Notes: generated from the sequence alone by a model not told the origin. A stretch of DNA of 13,160 bases from Bacilli bacterium (GCA_017888105.1 JAGHGS010000154.1:1-13160); one strand, 5' to 3'; positions 1 to 5,728 are shown, counted from the first letter of the stretch. Made by a program: numbers and translations.

Positions 1-153
1 CATTTGTATTGCATAATTTACTAAATAAAGTTGTAAATAAGTATATTTTTTCTAGACTATGGGACGCACTTTTTCTTTCATAAACCCGCATAAACACTAA
101 GTTTATTCAAAACTGTCCATAGATCAGGAAAAATCTTTAATCAATTATATACT

Positions 154-1128
154 TCATGAAACAATGAATGGATTTTCTGATGTACCATTTCCTCCGGAAA
201 ATTGAGTGTCAGCTTTTAGATTGATTACTGGACGCACACCCCGCGAGTTATTCACGTTGCCGTAGTTGTAGAGGTTGCCATCCGAATGCACAACGAACAC
301 GAAAGCATAACCGCCGCTAAAGCTACACGGAGACATGGTCCAGTAGTCTCGACCTGTATATAAGTAATTACTTATGGCACTTCCATTCCATGGTACTCCT
401 CCAAACATGGCTTCATCTGCTGTGATTAATCCTACTGGTATTTTTAATAAATCACTACTATTACTACATTTAAAACTTGGATTGAAATTACTACTAGATA
501 ATCTATATCCTGTTGCATAAAAGATATCACTACTAGGCTCGCTACTCCACAAGTACCCACTTGCCATATTTCGATCACTACAAAATCCTACGTTTGTATC
601 GATATCATCAGCATAGCTTTGTAAATTATTCTGATACCATGTATTTAATTCTCCCATGATGGTACTATTACTATTTTGTCCATGCTGTTGTCCACTTGTA
701 TATTTTAATCCGACATATTCACTTCGATTATAACTACCATTAAATGCACTTGTTTTTATTTCGGTATTTGTTCCTATTGTATTGGCACTTGTTCCTTGAT
801 AGATCAATCTTAAACTTCCATCTCCATTGATGCGTATTATTCTCCAATAAAATCCTGCCCATTTGACCCAATTATCCGTTGGATTCCCTGCAAAAAAATA
901 TACTTCTCCATAATCATCATATTGAGTACTATTGGCTGACTTATAGATTACTCCCGTTGTATCTCCTTCTACTTTACTTGATGTTGTTAATGGGAATGTT
1001 CTTGTTTTTACTGTTGAGTAATTTGCTATTAATTCCTCTATGTTTGTTATTCCTTTTTCATCAAAGTACAAATAGCACTTTGTTCCTTTTGTAGTCATTG
1101 GAGTTACATTTAAAGTTTTTGTATCCAC
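154..1128 (-). CDS. C-terminal part of a frameshifted surface protein (DUF6273-like, DGR-target-like)
   Basis: This is the ectodomain half of a surface protein whose N-terminal membrane anchor is encoded at 1151-1444 in another frame. The only start near the 5' end is GTG at 1128, with no Shine-Dalgarno sequence before it. The frame stays open upstream to about 1167 (reading R-D-D-S-I-H-I-T-Y-D into it), so it is probably not an independent gene. Visible features are a Gly/Ser/Asn/Tyr/Trp-rich domain (about residues 85-324), a YWTMSP motif at 262-267, a GVRPVINLK motif at 297-305 and a normal-looking GNGTSENPF C-terminus. The YWTMSP...GVRPVINL layout is typical of large gut-Firmicute surface-protein families (DUF6273-like, from memory). 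The segment between the two motifs has very different codon use (GTG, GGC, CTC, TCG, CGG) from the rest. The ligand is unknown; surface exposure is inferred from the anchor in the other half. Confidence 0.75.
   Translation of the reverse strand: MDTKTLNVTPMTTKGTKCYLYFDEKGITNIEELIANYSTVKTRTFPLTTSSKVEGDTTGVIYKSANSTQYDDYGEVYFFAGNPTDNWVKWAGFYWRIIRINGDGSLRLIYQGTSANTIGTNTEIKTSAFNGSYNRSEYVGLKYTSGQQHGQNSNSTIMGELNTWYQNNLQSYADDIDTNVGFCSDRNMASGYLWSSEPSSDIFYATGYRLSSSNFNPSFKCSNSSDLLKIPVGLITADEAMFGGVPWNGSAISNYLYTGRDYWTMSPCSFSGGYAFVFVVHSDGNLYNYGNVNNSRGVRPVINLKADTQFSGGNGTSENPFIVS
226..345 (-). other. Putative DGR variable region (VR) within the surface protein
   Basis: Hand counting gives about 53% G+C for 231-350, against about 33% for the next 120 bases inside the same gene. 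On the coding strand the block runs from TAC TGG ACC ATG (345) to GGT GTG CGT CCA (229). It is packed with codons of XXC type (AAC four times, plus TAC, GGC, AGC, TTC), as expected when template AAC codons are randomised at A positions. Its position just before the C-terminus matches known DGR targets. The GC-rich stretch ending in GGTGTGCGTCC could act as the initiation-of-mutagenic-homing site. No template repeat or reverse transcriptase is visible in the window, so this is inferred from composition and protein architecture. Confidence 0.5.
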
Positions 1129-1150
1129 ATCATATGTAATATGAATACTA

Positions 1151-1444
1151 TCATCTCTTACATTTATTTACTGTACAATAACTTTCCTCCTCATTTAATA
1201 CATATCCTGATTCTGGAATCGTATCAGTTTTGGTGTATCCACTATCGGAATTAATGTATACTCCTACTAGATTGCTATCTGCTAAATCATAGTTGATTGT
1301 TCCGTATACAAGTGGAATACTCTGCGTTGTTCGATATTTTGCTCTTGTAAATGTAAGTATAATTGCACTAATAATTGACACTACTACAATTCCTATTATG
1401 ATATTTCTTTTTACATGACTTCTTTTTAAAACTTCAAATTTCAT
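1151..1444 (-). CDS. N-terminal membrane-anchor part of the frameshifted surface protein
   Basis: This 97-aa frame encodes a short basic N-terminus (KRSHVKR) and a single hydrophobic helix at about residues 14-33. An extracytoplasmic start of the form AKYRTTQSIPLVYGTINYDL follows, ending at SYCTVN and a few out-of-frame residues. There is no Cys lipobox, so it looks like a signal anchor with the rest outside the cell. The next block of the protein (DDSIHITYDVDTKTL) continues at once in another frame, so one indel between about 1167 and 1154 separates the halves. A net one-base insertion or two-base deletion on the coding strand would explain it. The start at 1444 has a weak AAGG about 12 nt upstream. 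The gene is head-to-head with the HTH gene at 1479, 34 bp apart. It is either a broken gene, a phase variant or an assembly error. Confidence 0.75.
   Translation of the reverse strand: MKFEVLKRSHVKRNIIIGIVVVSIISAIILTFTRAKYRTTQSIPLVYGTINYDLADSNLVGVYINSDSGYTKTDTIPESGYVLNEEESYCTVNKCKR
1375..1402 (+). promoter_or_regulatory. Sigma-A-like promoter for the HTH gene, inside the surface-protein gene
   Basis: A consensus -35 TTGACA (1375-1380) is followed after 16 nt by a -10 TATGAT (1397-1402). It points at the HTH gene starting at 1479 and predicts a leader of about 70 nt. It lies within the coding region for the anchor helix of the divergent gene, so its transcript would be antisense to that gene's start. 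The match could be chance in an AT-rich region. Confidence 0.5.
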
Positions 1445-1478
1445 ATTTTATAGTAACCTTATTTCAGGAGGAAAGAAA

Positions 1479-1700
1479 ATGATGAAACTAGTAGCAAACG
1501 ATTATGAACCGCATGAAACATTCAAGATATTAAGAGAATGGACCGGTCTTACGCAAGAAGAACTAGCTAAAGAACTTAATCGTCGAAGTAGACATGGAAT
1601 AAAAAATATCGAAACTGGTAATGCAAGATTTTATTTTGAAACAATTTTAGAAATTTGTAAAAAGCATAATATAAAGATGGTATTTGAAAAAAACAACTAA
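1479..1700 (+). CDS. Small XRE-like helix-turn-helix regulator
   Basis: A 73-aa protein made almost entirely of a helix-turn-helix domain: residues 14-60 contain the HTH core LTQEELAKEL, followed by a recognition segment RRSRHGIKNIETG. This is characteristic of Cro/C1-type DNA-binding domains. A strong AGGAGG (1466-1471) lies 7 nt before ATG 1479; a second in-frame ATG follows at once at 1482. It is divergent from the surface-protein gene with only 34 bp between starts, and its likely promoter is inside that gene, so control of the surface gene is a reasonable guess. A hairpin terminator follows immediately. No effector domain is present, and the bound operator is unknown. Confidence 0.8.
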   Translation: MMKLVANDYEPHETFKILREWTGLTQEELAKELNRRSRHGIKNIETGNARFYFETILEICKKHNIKMVFEKNN

Positions 1701-1730
1701 TTGATGAGTTAGTTGTCTTTTTTCTTTTTT
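1693..1730 (+). terminator. Rho-independent terminator after the HTH gene
   Basis: Stem ACAACTAA (1693-1700) pairs with TTAGTTGT (1709-1716) around an 8-nt loop and is followed by long T runs. It overlaps the HTH stop codon and the 3' end of the convergent CmpB-type gene. Confidence 0.75.
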
Positions 1731-2464
1731 CTTTTTTGCTTTCTTTTTAATTCTTTTCGCTTTTTCTTCGCTTCTTCACGATATTTTTTCATCATTTCAA
1801 AAACATTATTATCAAGATTTGGGAATGCTTTTAATAATCTATTTGGGAATGCTTTAAATCCAGCGATACTTTCTTTTAATCTTTTTTCAAATATTACTGG
1901 TATCATAGCTATTTTTTCATTCTTCAATTCTTCTACTATAATAATTCGATTTCTTAAATTATATGCAATTATGACTGAATAAATTACATCCAAAGTAAAT
2001 ATTACAGTAAAAATAATTGATAATATCATCCATACTTTAAAACTAAATAAACTAAATAGAAAATAAAAACCTGGAGTTACAACATAAATAATAAGTAGTG
2101 ATAAAATACCAAAAGCAAAAGAATTTTGGAGACATATTCTACCATTGATATTGTATTTTTTATCACTGTAATCCCACCATTTATTATGAAATATTTTTTC
2201 TAATAAAAAAGAAGTAAAATATTCAAGAGCACTCGTAATTATAATACCAAATACAAATACGACGACAGGGTCTTCATAATATCTTAACAAACAAAATAAA
2301 ATTAGGACGGCTCCAAGTCCATATACTGGTATTACTGGTCCACATAAAAAACCTCTATTTACAAATTTCTTAGATCCTAAGTAGCACCAAAAAACTTCGA
2401 TTAAATAGCCTAAAAAAGAACATAAATAAAAGATTAAACTGCCATATACTAATATTTCTTTCAT
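1709..2464 (-). CDS. CmpB-type putative ABC-transporter integral membrane protein (PF06541-like)
   Basis: A 251-aa membrane protein with about five hydrophobic segments (roughly 5-24, 42-61, 66-86, 114-136, 145-168) and a long basic cytoplasmic tail. Family hallmarks recognised are NRGFLCGPVIPVYG (36-49) and ALEYFTSFLLEKIF (79-92) followed by the W-W-D-Y-S and N-I-N-G-R-I-C-L elements (96-112). These match the putative ABC-transporter type IV / CmpB family, whose function is not established. I choose ATG 2464 rather than the upstream in-frame ATG 2482. GAGAGG lies 6 nt before 2464, while 2482 falls inside a TATAAT -10 box (2486-2481). The tail carries an 8-residue duplication (KAFPNRLL/KAFPNLDN) and ends in a Lys/Arg-rich stretch. 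It converges on the HTH gene and shares the terminator zone. Confidence 0.8.
   Translation of the reverse strand: MKEILVYGSLIFYLCSFLGYLIEVFWCYLGSKKFVNRGFLCGPVIPVYGLGAVLILFCLLRYYEDPVVVFVFGIIITSALEYFTSFLLEKIFHNKWWDYSDKKYNINGRICLQNSFAFGILSLLIIYVVTPGFYFLFSLFSFKVWMILSIIFTVIFTLDVIYSVIIAYNLRNRIIIVEELKNEKIAMIPVIFEKRLKESIAGFKAFPNRLLKAFPNLDNNVFEMMKKYREEAKKKRKELKRKQKRKKKKDN
1817..1855. repeat. 15-bp direct repeat encoding tandem KAFPN units
   Basis: ATTTGGGAATGCTTT occurs at 1817-1831 and again at 1841-1855. The 24-bp offset equals eight codons, so it gives an in-frame duplication in the cytoplasmic tail of the CmpB-type protein. It looks like a recent small tandem duplication. Confidence 0.85.
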
Positions 2465-2480
2465 AACATACCTCTCATTC

Positions 2481-2486
2481 ATTATA
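2481..2486 (-). promoter_or_regulatory. -10 element for the CmpB-type gene
   Basis: A perfect TATAAT on the minus strand, 17 bases upstream of the chosen ATG at 2464. It would place transcription start near 2474, which supports that start. No good -35 box is visible. Confidence 0.45.
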
Positions 2487-2518
2487 ACACTTAACTTACA
2501 ATAAAACTATCTTTTTGT

Positions 2519-2546
2519 GCATATCCTCCCATAAAACTCATATAAT
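2519..2546 (+). promoter_or_regulatory. Sigma-E-like sporulation promoter upstream of spoIIIAH
   Basis: GCATATC (2519-2525) and CATATAAT (2539-2546) are separated by 13 nt. This resembles the mother-cell sigma-E consensus (-35 near ATATT, -10 CATACAAT). The downstream gene encodes a protein that is sigma-E-controlled in Bacillus, which raises the likelihood. The -10 also reads as a sigma-A TATAAT, but no TTGACA-like -35 is present. Confidence 0.45.
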
Positions 2547-2573
2547 CTAGTAAGTTTAGAAAGGATAAATTTT

Positions 2574-3068
2574 ATGATTAATAAACAAAATTTATGGTTT
2601 TTAACCCTATTCTCTTTAATTATGGTGCTTAGTATCTATTATCTTACGATGTCTCAAGATACCTTATCTACTTTAAATGTAAATAGCGATGTTACAGAAG
2701 GAACGGATGTTGTAATATCTGAAGAAAATGATACTTTAGTTGCCCTTAAAGTTGCAGAGGAAGAAGAACTTTTAACACGTATGAGTGAGCTTGAAAATAT
2801 TTTGCTTAGTGATGTTGCTACCTTACAAGAAAAAAATGATGCTTATGAAGAACTTCAAAATTTAAATAAAGCGGAAGGAGAAAAAGAAGCGATTATGAAA
2901 TTAATTAAAGATCAATATAAACTCGATTCGGTTGTACAAATTGAAAATACCAGTATTACAATTACGATTGCTAGTACGACTCATGATGCTGCTTTAGCTA
3001 ATAATATTATTCGAAGTGTCCAAGAATTTTATGATAAAGATATGTATATTACGGTTAAATTTAGTTAA
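2574..3068 (+). CDS. spoIIIAH: Stage III sporulation protein AH
   Basis: SpoIIIAH is the mother-cell membrane protein whose extracellular domain binds SpoIIQ across the intermembrane space, forming the feeding-tube channel into the forespore. The 164-aa protein opens with KQNLWFLTLFSLIMVLSIYYL, a transmembrane segment at residues 7-25 in the characteristic SpoIIIAH style. A Glu-rich linker follows (about 43-75), then a YscJ-like domain (about 76-164). The final block V-V-Q-I-E-N-T-S-I-T-I-T-I and A-A-L-A-N-N-I-I-R-S-V is typical. It is shorter than the B. subtilis protein (about 218 aa), mainly in the linker. AGAAAGGA (2558-2565) precedes ATG 2574 at good spacing. It stands alone: the gene upstream is divergent, so the rest of the spoIIIA operon is not adjacent, while gerE and gerM follow on the same strand. 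Confidence 0.85.
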   Translation: MINKQNLWFLTLFSLIMVLSIYYLTMSQDTLSTLNVNSDVTEGTDVVISEENDTLVALKVAEEEELLTRMSELENILLSDVATLQEKNDAYEELQNLNKAEGEKEAIMKLIKDQYKLDSVVQIENTSITITIASTTHDAALANNIIRSVQEFYDKDMYITVKFS

Positions 3069-3083
3069 TTAGGCATTCGATTT

Positions 3084-3112
3084 AACCAAATTGGGATTTT
3101 CCTCATAAAATA
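3084..3112 (+). promoter_or_regulatory. Sigma-K-like promoter upstream of gerE
   Basis: AACC (3084-3087) lies 16 nt before CATAAAATA (3104-3112). This fits the sigma-K consensus (-35 mACm, -10 CATAnnnTA). In Bacillus gerE is transcribed by sigma-K, so motif and target agree. The predicted transcription start, near 3119, leaves a leader of only about 13 nt. Confidence 0.55.
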
Positions 3113-3131
3113 CACTAGAAGCATAATAGAA

Positions 3132-3353
3132 ATGAGTGATTATTCCATGAAAAGAAGTATTTTAACGAATCGAGAAAAAGAAATATTTGAATTATTAGTA
3201 CGCAATAAATCAACAAAAGAGATTGCCGAACTATTAAAAATTAGTGAAAAAACGATTCGCAATCATATATCCAATACAATTCAGAAACTAGGAGTTAAAG
3301 GAAGAGCTAGTGCACTAGTGGAATTGGTACGAATTGGTGAAATAACAATATAA
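3132..3353 (+). CDS. gerE: Spore-formation transcription factor GerE
   Basis: GerE is a small LuxR/FixJ-type DNA-binding protein. In Bacillus it acts late in the mother cell with sigma-K, switching coat-gene expression. This 73-aa protein is a free-standing LuxR-type HTH domain with the hallmarks LTNREKEIFELL (11-22), STKEIAELLKISEKTIRNHI (27-46) and QKLGVKGRA (51-59). From memory it is very close along its whole length to B. subtilis GerE (74 aa), including SEKT-RNHIS and QKLGVKGR. The ribosome site is weak for both possible starts (3132, or the in-frame ATG at 3147); I keep 3132 because the length then matches the family. A sigma-K-like promoter precedes it and a strong hairpin terminator follows. 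Confidence 0.88.
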   Translation: MSDYSMKRSILTNREKEIFELLVRNKSTKEIAELLKISEKTIRNHISNTIQKLGVKGRASALVELVRIGEITI

Positions 3354-3356
3354 TTT

Positions 3357-3377
3357 ATCTCCTTAGGGAGATTTTTT
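3357..3377 (+). terminator. Rho-independent terminator after gerE
   Basis: ATCTCC (3357-3362), loop TTAG, GGAGAT (3367-3372), then T's to 3377. It ends the gerE transcript 4 nt after its stop codon, so gerM probably has its own promoter. Confidence 0.85.
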
Positions 3378-3423
3378 AGTACTTAAAAATGATTTTATTA
3401 CGTATATATTTATTGGTGATAGT

Positions 3424-4374
3424 ATGCTTAAAAAGTCTGCTTTAAGAAGAATTATGGTTTCAACTTTAGCTCTTATTATTGTTAGTGCCCTATATTTTTT
3501 TCCAGATAGTACTGAATCCTCTCCTTTTGTTCAAAATGTTGAATATGTCAATGTCGATGAATCTCCTATTTATTTGTTAAATCCAGATGAGTATGTGATT
3601 AGAACGAATATTGCTACTAAAAGTAAAGAAGATTTGGATTTGGTTCGAGAAATGATTGATGCTTTAACAATTGATAGTAATAAATCCGAATATATTTCCA
3701 AACATTTTAGTGGGGTCATTCCTAAAGGAACCAAAGTTTTAGATCTTTCTTTGGAAGATGGTCTATTAAAAGTTGATTTTTCAAAAGATATTTTTGATGT
3801 AGCAAAAGATATGGAAGAAAAAATGATTGAAGCGATTGTTTATACTTTAACGGAAATTCCAAGCGTTGATAAAATTATGATTTTTGTTGAAGGATCAAAG
3901 TTAGAAATGTTGCCACAAAGTAAAATCCTTTTACCTAATACTTTGGATAGAAGCTATGGCATTAATAAGATTTATGATATTACAAGCCTCAAAGATTTAA
4001 CCAAAACAACGATATACTATATTGGAGAATTTGAGGATATGGTTTATTATGTTCCTGTTACGAAAATTGAAAATGATCAAGGAGATAATAAGATTGAAAT
4101 TATTATTGATGAGTTAAAGTCTAGTCCTATTTATGAGACAAATTTGATGAGTTATCTTGCGAGTAGTGTTGAATTAGAAAGTTATGAAGAATTAGAAAAT
4201 CAAATTACTCTTAGTTTTAATAATGCAATCTTTGATGATTTTAATGAACAAAATATTTTAGAAGAAGTTAAATATTCTATTTCTTTATCGATTCAAGATA
4301 CTTTAAATGTAAAAGAAGTTATCTTTAAAGTTGATAATAAAGTAATTGAAACGTTTAAAACGAAAGAAAATTGA
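3424..4374 (+). CDS. gerM: GerMN-domain sporulation/germination protein
   Basis: A 316-aa protein with an N-terminal membrane segment (about residues 10-26) and two GerMN modules (about 70-160 and 225-312). The first shows the typical IPKGTKVLDLSLEDGLLKVD (99-118), then a helix and I-P-S-V-D-K-I-M-I-F-V-E-G (145-157). The second repeats this plan more loosely. In B. subtilis GerM helps build the basal platform of the SpoIIIA-SpoIIQ complex, so the nearby spoIIIAH fits. In Bacillus gerE and gerM also lie close together on the chromosome (from memory). B. subtilis GerM is a lipoprotein, but here there is no Cys after the hydrophobic stretch, so it is probably anchored by the uncleaved helix. 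GGTGAT (3415-3420) precedes ATG 3424. No convincing promoter or terminator is seen, though sequence upstream of 3424 is very AT-rich. Confidence 0.82.
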   Translation: MLKKSALRRIMVSTLALIIVSALYFFPDSTESSPFVQNVEYVNVDESPIYLLNPDEYVIRTNIATKSKEDLDLVREMIDALTIDSNKSEYISKHFSGVIPKGTKVLDLSLEDGLLKVDFSKDIFDVAKDMEEKMIEAIVYTLTEIPSVDKIMIFVEGSKLEMLPQSKILLPNTLDRSYGINKIYDITSLKDLTKTTIYYIGEFEDMVYYVPVTKIENDQGDNKIEIIIDELKSSPIYETNLMSYLASSVELESYEELENQITLSFNNAIFDDFNEQNILEEVKYSISLSIQDTLNVKEVIFKVDNKVIETFKTKEN

Positions 4375-4448
4375 ATTTAAAGTTATACTTTTTTATATTT
4401 TACTTATACTAAATGTGTAATGTATTTCGAAAATTATTTGATTTTCTC

Positions 4449-4477
4449 TTGCAAAAATGGTCAAAATACGTTATAAT
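4449..4477 (+). promoter_or_regulatory. Promoter of the tRNA-Arg gene
   Basis: -35 TTGCAA (4449-4454), a 17-nt spacer and a perfect -10 TATAAT (4472-4477). Transcription would start about 14 nt before the mature tRNA. Confidence 0.8.
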
Positions 4478-4497
4478 CATTAACAGCTAGTAGTTAT

Positions 4498-4574
4498 GAC
4501 TCCGTAGCTCAGCTGGATAGAGCAATCGCCTTCTAAGCGATCGGTCGGGCGTTCGAATCGCCCCGGAGTCACCA
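4498..4574 (+). tRNA. tRNA-Arg (anticodon TCT)
   Basis: A complete 77-nt cloverleaf. The acceptor GACTCCG (4498-4504) pairs with CGGAGTC (4564-4570). The D stem is GCTC/GAGC and the anticodon stem ATCGC/GCGAT. The loop is CTTCTAA with anticodon TCT at 4532-4534. The T arm is GGGCG/CGCCC with loop TTCGAAT. The discriminator is A, and the CCA end is encoded (4572-4574). It decodes AGA, the main Arg codon in such AT-rich genomes. It is a single-gene unit with its own promoter and terminator. Confidence 0.97.
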
Positions 4575-4589
4575 TTATTTTGTAAGTAA

Positions 4590-4623
4590 AACCTCATAAA
4601 CTTTATAATTTATGAGGTTTTTT
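4590..4623 (+). terminator. Terminator after tRNA-Arg
   Basis: An 11-bp perfect stem, AACCTCATAAA (4590-4600) with TTTATGAGGTT (4609-4619), and an 8-nt loop, followed by T's. Confidence 0.9.
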
Positions 4624-4668
4624 GTAGCTTTTATATTATAATTATTATTTTCTTATATCAATTTTTAT

Positions 4669-5088
4669 TTATTCCTTATAACATACCATCACATCAGAAT
4701 ATAATTTTTTTCCAAATTTTCTAAGAACATTAAGTGAAAGGCTATCTGAAAAATATATTTTATTATTAGTAAATTCATATTTTCCATCACTAGTTCCTAA
4801 GTTATGAACTGCAATGGTATAGTTATTATTTTTATCTAGGTATAAAGAAAATGGTTTTCTTACATTTTCAGTACCCACAATATACTGGCATTGATATACT
4901 CCATTTATCTTTCCAAAAAAAGCATTATTTATGATAATGGCTAAAATTACTACTATAAGAATTGCTATTAAAAGCCAGAACCATCCTTTTTGAAATATTT
5001 TCAAATTATCTTTATTGATACTTGCCCCACAATTAGGACAAAAAGATGCATTATTTTCTATTTTTGTTCCACATTCTTTACATTTCAT
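4669..5088 (-). CDS. Zinc-ribbon membrane protein with small extracytoplasmic domain
   Basis: A 139-aa protein of unknown function. An N-terminal zinc ribbon uses Cys3, Cys6, Cys17 and Cys20 (CKECG...CPNCG). A single transmembrane helix spans about residues 36-57. A polar domain of about 80 residues follows, beginning KINGVYQCQY and rich in predicted beta strands. The ribbon should be cytoplasmic and the C-terminal domain outside. AGAGGT lies just before ATG 5088. It is transcribed in the same direction as the other zinc-ribbon gene at 5285-5671, with about 196 bp between them, so they may be separately transcribed. Such ribbon-plus-helix proteins are common in gut Firmicutes but have no assigned substrate. 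Confidence 0.75.
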   Translation of the reverse strand: MKCKECGTKIENNASFCPNCGASINKDNLKIFQKGWFWLLIAILIVVILAIIINNAFFGKINGVYQCQYIVGTENVRKPFSLYLDKNNNYTIAVHNLGTSDGKYEFTNNKIYFSDSLSLNVLRKFGKKLYSDVMVCYKE

Positions 5089-5284
5089 TTGTACCTCTTC
5101 CTTTCTTTTTTAATTTTCCCGCCTATCTTCCAATGAATTAATCATCTATAGAGTATGTCTAATTCTATTTATATTTAACTTATATTGAGCCATATTTATT
5201 AAATTTATTAGTTTGATTAATCCATAGAAATAATTTAATTTATTACCCTACCCTTATCAATCAATATAAAATAACCATTTTAAA

Positions 5285-5671
5285 CTAGAGCCCTAGAGCC
5301 AAAAGAAAAATTATAAAAAAACCTAACCAAACACTACTAATAGCAACAGCGGCAATGCCAAAACTTCTTGCTGTACATTTTTTCTCTTTATTTGCACTTA
5401 ATACAATTAACCCCATTATAAAACCTACAATTGAAGCAATATAAAAGAAAGAACATACAAAAGCTGCTATAGATAAGCCAAACATAGTTCCTTTGCTATT
5501 TGTATTATTTTCAAAATTGCGACCACAATTAGGACACGTTATTGCTTTACTACTTAATTGTTTGCCACAATCAGGACAAAACATAATTGTATTTTCCGTA
5601 CCACATTTAGGACAATATTTTGCTTTATCACTCATTTCAATTCCGCATTCTTTACAATTAATCATTGCCAT
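5285..5671 (-). CDS. Double zinc-ribbon, multispanning small membrane protein
   Basis: A 128-aa protein with two consecutive zinc ribbons: Cys6/Cys9/Cys20/Cys23 and Cys32/Cys35/Cys46/Cys49, all CxxC pairs. A short Asn-rich linker leads to a membrane region (about 62-93 and 104-127) resembling DUF4190-type modules. The ribbons should face the cytoplasm. Function is unknown. A good AAAGGAG lies 11 nt before ATG 5671. An out-of-frame ATG nearer the ribosome site leads straight to a stop, so 5671 is preferred; an in-frame ATG at 5665 is also possible. A strong promoter precedes it and an XRE regulator is divergently encoded. Confidence 0.75.
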   Translation of the reverse strand: MAMINCKECGIEMSDKAKYCPKCGTENTIMFCPDCGKQLSSKAITCPNCGRNFENNTNSKGTMFGLSIAAFVCSFFYIASIVGFIMGLIVLSANKEKKCTARSFGIAAVAISSVWLGFFIIFLLALGL

Positions 5672-5699
5672 TAATCATCAAACTCCTTTCTCTTTTAAA

Positions 5700-5728
5700 A
5701 TTATAACACATTAAAAAGAAAATCTCAA
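5700..5728 (-). promoter_or_regulatory. Promoter of the double zinc-ribbon gene
   Basis: On the minus strand: -35 TTGAGA (5728-5723), exactly 17 nt, then -10 TATAAT (5705-5700), upstream of ATG 5671. The -35 is part of an inverted TCTCA/TGAGA pair. Confidence 0.7.

Noticed and set aside
57..122. Inverted repeat CTATGGGAC / GTCCATAG downstream of the surface gene, as a DGR hairpin
   Set aside because: The arms contain a one-base bulge and are separated by about 50 bp, unlike the tight hairpins after DGR variable regions. No T run makes it a terminator either. Nothing else is seen in 1-153.
879..1094. Plus-strand Leu/Ser-rich open frame opposite the surface protein
   Set aside because: It is a composition shadow of the minus-strand gene, with no ribosome site or domain. 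The same holds for plus-strand frames at 1713-1982, 5493-5714, 9786-10010 and 11747-11929.
1154..1167. Programmed +1 ribosomal frameshift joining the two surface-protein frames at AGA TGA
   Set aside because: The direction is right (+1 before a UGA), but the tRNA would pair poorly after slipping to GAU, and no internal Shine-Dalgarno stimulator as in prfB is visible. A simple indel is more likely.
2465..2482. ATG 2482 as start of the CmpB-type protein
   Set aside because: It overlaps the likely -10 box, whereas ATG 2464 has GAGAGG at good spacing.
4429..4446. Hairpin GAAAAT/ATTTTC as terminator of gerM
   Set aside because: It is only six weak pairs and no T tract follows; it may be incidental in AT-rich spacer.
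4498..4700. tRNA-Arg as an integration site for a mobile element
   Set aside because: No duplicated tRNA 3' end, integrase or recombinase gene is seen; the tRNA has a normal promoter and terminator.
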